From positions 1 through 64,000 of the forward strand of contig NZ_FWXY01000019.1 of assembly GCF_900176365.1 (NCBI RefSeq): a DNA stretch of 64,000 bases, given 5' to 3'. Of this stretch, positions 62,914-64,000 are shown one piece after another; positions within the stretch are counted from its first letter, which is position 1; each line of letters opens with the position of its first letter. Source of the DNA: Desulfocicer vacuolatum DSM 3385. GTDB taxonomy: Bacteria; Desulfobacterota; Desulfobacteria; Desulfobacterales; Desulfobacteraceae. A program made the translations under genes and the position numbers. Below the pieces are notes generated by a model. That model was not told the origin of the DNA. It did not search any database and saw only the letters and a program-made list of their open reading frames with translations.

Positions 62914-62952
62914 ATATAACCGGCATGTCCCGGCGGACACCACAAATATAGG
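62914..62952 (-). repeat. Family C repeat, inverted
   Basis: Read on the minus strand: CCTATATTTGTGGTGTCCGC then GGGACATGCCGGTTATAT, with the GTCC/GGAC centre. It lies right after the thioredoxin-like gene. Confidence 0.55.
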
Positions 62953-62960
62953 AAATGGTA

Positions 62961-63209
62961 TTATGCCAATGCCTTGAACAGGGCAAGAAGATCATCGGGC
63001 AAAAGCGGGGTTGCCCGGCTCACAATGGAGCCGTTGATTTCAAGCACGGGAACGCTGTCCAGGAGCCCCTGACGGGTAATGGCAAGATTATCGGACACCA
63101 TTGATATGCGGGCTTTAATTCCAGATTGGCGGACGGCTTTTTTCACCCGGCTTTCCAGGATCATCAACCGTCCGGGGTCCAGATCCAGAACACGGATCAA
63201 GTGGGTCAT
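62961..63209 (-). CDS. Small thioredoxin-fold-like protein without cysteines
   Basis: 82 residues. VRQSGIKARISMVSDNLAITRQGLLDSVPVLEINGSIVSRATPLLP follows the small thioredoxin-like (MTH895-type) layout, including the cis-Pro region VPVLEING, but the CxxC motif is absent and there is no cysteine at all. It begins two bases after the MttB-family gene's stop, so it is cotranscribed and may be a non-redox partner of that enzyme. Function unknown. Confidence 0.55.
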   Translation of the reverse strand: MTHLIRVLDLDPGRLMILESRVKKAVRQSGIKARISMVSDNLAITRQGLLDSVPVLEINGSIVSRATPLLPDDLLALFKALA

Positions 63210-63211
63210 GG

Positions 63212-64000
63212 TTACAGGCCTACCTTGTTAATATAATCCTTCAGCGCAGTGTCAACATCTGGATCAAGCAGTGTTTCCGGGGCCTTTGCCAGCACCTCTT
63301 TAAAGGTTTTATTGGCCCTTGTCACCAGATCCTCTTTTCCGGCCGCCTCCCAGGCATCATGGGCATTCCAGTCTGAGATATCCGGGCTCCACATATTTCT
63401 GCACTCTTTAAATGTGGACGGGTGCATGAGATAGGTGCCGCCGTGGCCGATTTCCTGGATGGCTTTCACAGCCAAATCCTCATCTGTGGTATTGATTCCC
63501 TGTTTAATTCTCAGACATCTGGAGATGATCTCCTGATCAATGATCATTTTCTCATAGGACAGGGTCATGAGGGCATCCAGGGTTCCCAGGCATTGCACAC
63601 CGATGTTGGCACCGCTTAACACACCCATCAGAAGGCTCATCATGGTTTCATACCCGGCCTGGCAGTCAAGTTCCTTGGAATGGGTGATTCCGCACATGGT
63701 CCGGGTGGGCAGGTTGTAATACTCATTGCCCATCTGGATATTGGGGGTGTTAATGAGCATGGCCTCGGGGGTGCCGGCGGCAAAGGCGCCGGTTTGCATA
63801 TGGCCGGTGGTGGAGGCTGTGGCATACACAATGGGGGCCCCGGGGCGGGTCATCTGGGTGAGAACAATCCCGGCCAGAAGTTCTGTATTCTGAAGCACTG
63901 CCGTGCCTAATAAACTGATGGGCCCGGAAATGCCCGCCATGATGCAGGGAGCCAGCAGGGTGACCTGATTGCGTTTGGCGTACGCCATGATGGTTTCCAC
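63212..64000 (-). CDS. MttB-family methyltransferase, C-terminal part (runs off the window)
   Basis: 262 residues of the C-terminal half; the gene's start is beyond the right edge. GPISLLGTAVLQNTELLAGIVLTQ, AAGTPEAMLINTPNIQMGNEYYNLP and EIGHGGTYLMHPSTFKECRNMW are trimethylamine methyltransferase family features. It differs clearly from the copy at 47577 and, again, has no in-frame TAG in the visible part, so it seems a non-pyrrolysine member. The substrate cannot be inferred. Confidence 0.85.
   Translation of the reverse strand: METIMAYAKRNQVTLLAPCIMAGISGPISLLGTAVLQNTELLAGIVLTQMTRPGAPIVYATASTTGHMQTGAFAAGTPEAMLINTPNIQMGNEYYNLPTRTMCGITHSKELDCQAGYETMMSLLMGVLSGANIGVQCLGTLDALMTLSYEKMIIDQEIISRCLRIKQGINTTDEDLAVKAIQEIGHGGTYLMHPSTFKECRNMWSPDISDWNAHDAWEAAGKEDLVTRANKTFKEVLAKAPETLLDPDVDTALKDYINKVGL

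Overview
The window looks like chromosomal DNA of a strictly anaerobic, complete-oxidising sulfate reducer of the Desulfobacteraceae type (Desulfobacterota). This is inferred from gene content: a sodium-pumping glutaconyl-CoA decarboxylase set next to an acyl-CoA dehydrogenase resembling the non-decarboxylating glutaryl-CoA dehydrogenase of Desulfococcus multivorans, a ferredoxin-dependent 2-oxoacid oxidoreductase, a citrate synthase, MttB-family methyltransferases and many sigma-54 regulators. No rRNA, tRNA or CRISPR array was seen.

Layout. (1) 1-714: the edge of a CRISPR-Cas operon, with an HD-only Cas3 and the first codons of a following gene. (2) 1286-8908, minus strand: gcdA, gcdC, gcdB, a newly called 44-residue gcdD, an acyl-CoA dehydrogenase and a two-subunit 2-oxoacid:ferredoxin oxidoreductase. 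A GntR/FCD regulator diverges from them (9152-9844), and a 20-bp inverted repeat lies between. The set reads as 2-oxoacid to glutaryl-CoA to glutaconyl-CoA to crotonyl-CoA plus CO2, with the decarboxylation driving Na+ export. (3) 10093-17541: housekeeping genes (FmdB-like protein, citrate synthase, uracil uptake and salvage, PriA, PabA/TrpG).

(4) 17765-42472, plus strand: a large exopolysaccharide locus. It opens with an RsbW-like anti-sigma kinase and a STAS antagonist. It continues with a sugar transferase, an unusual nucleotidyltransferase/hexapeptide/sugar-transferase fusion, glycosyltransferases, Wza-like export lipoprotein, flippase, a Wzc-like protein whose kinase domain has lost its Walker lysine, a polymerase and a VanZ protein. 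The second half carries a sulfation module: CysQ, an APS kinase fused to a degenerate ATP-sulfurylase domain, and a sulfotransferase. The last gene is a WecG/TagA-type glycosyltransferase with two STAS domains at its C-terminus. Together these suggest a sulfated polysaccharide whose synthesis may be tied to a partner-switching circuit.

(5) 42477-51238: a PAS/sigma-54 activator followed by a BCCT transporter, an ornithine-cyclodeaminase-family protein, a non-pyrrolysine MttB-family methyltransferase, an Asp/Glu-racemase-like protein and an EamA transporter. This looks like a quaternary-amine demethylation unit with a candidate sigma-54 promoter and two perfect AT palindromes upstream. (6) 51251-61819, minus strand: a 2-hydroxyacid dehydrogenase, a HAMP membrane protein, TrkA/TrkH, a histidine kinase, a receiver protein, a cytidylate-kinase-like protein, an SLC13/RCK permease with a near-consensus sigma-54 promoter, and an NtrC-type regulator. 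(7) 61876-64000, minus strand: type I dehydroquinase, a cysteine-free thioredoxin-like protein and a second, partial MttB-family gene.

Dispersed intergenic palindromic repeats of at least three kinds (here called A, B and C) occur throughout.
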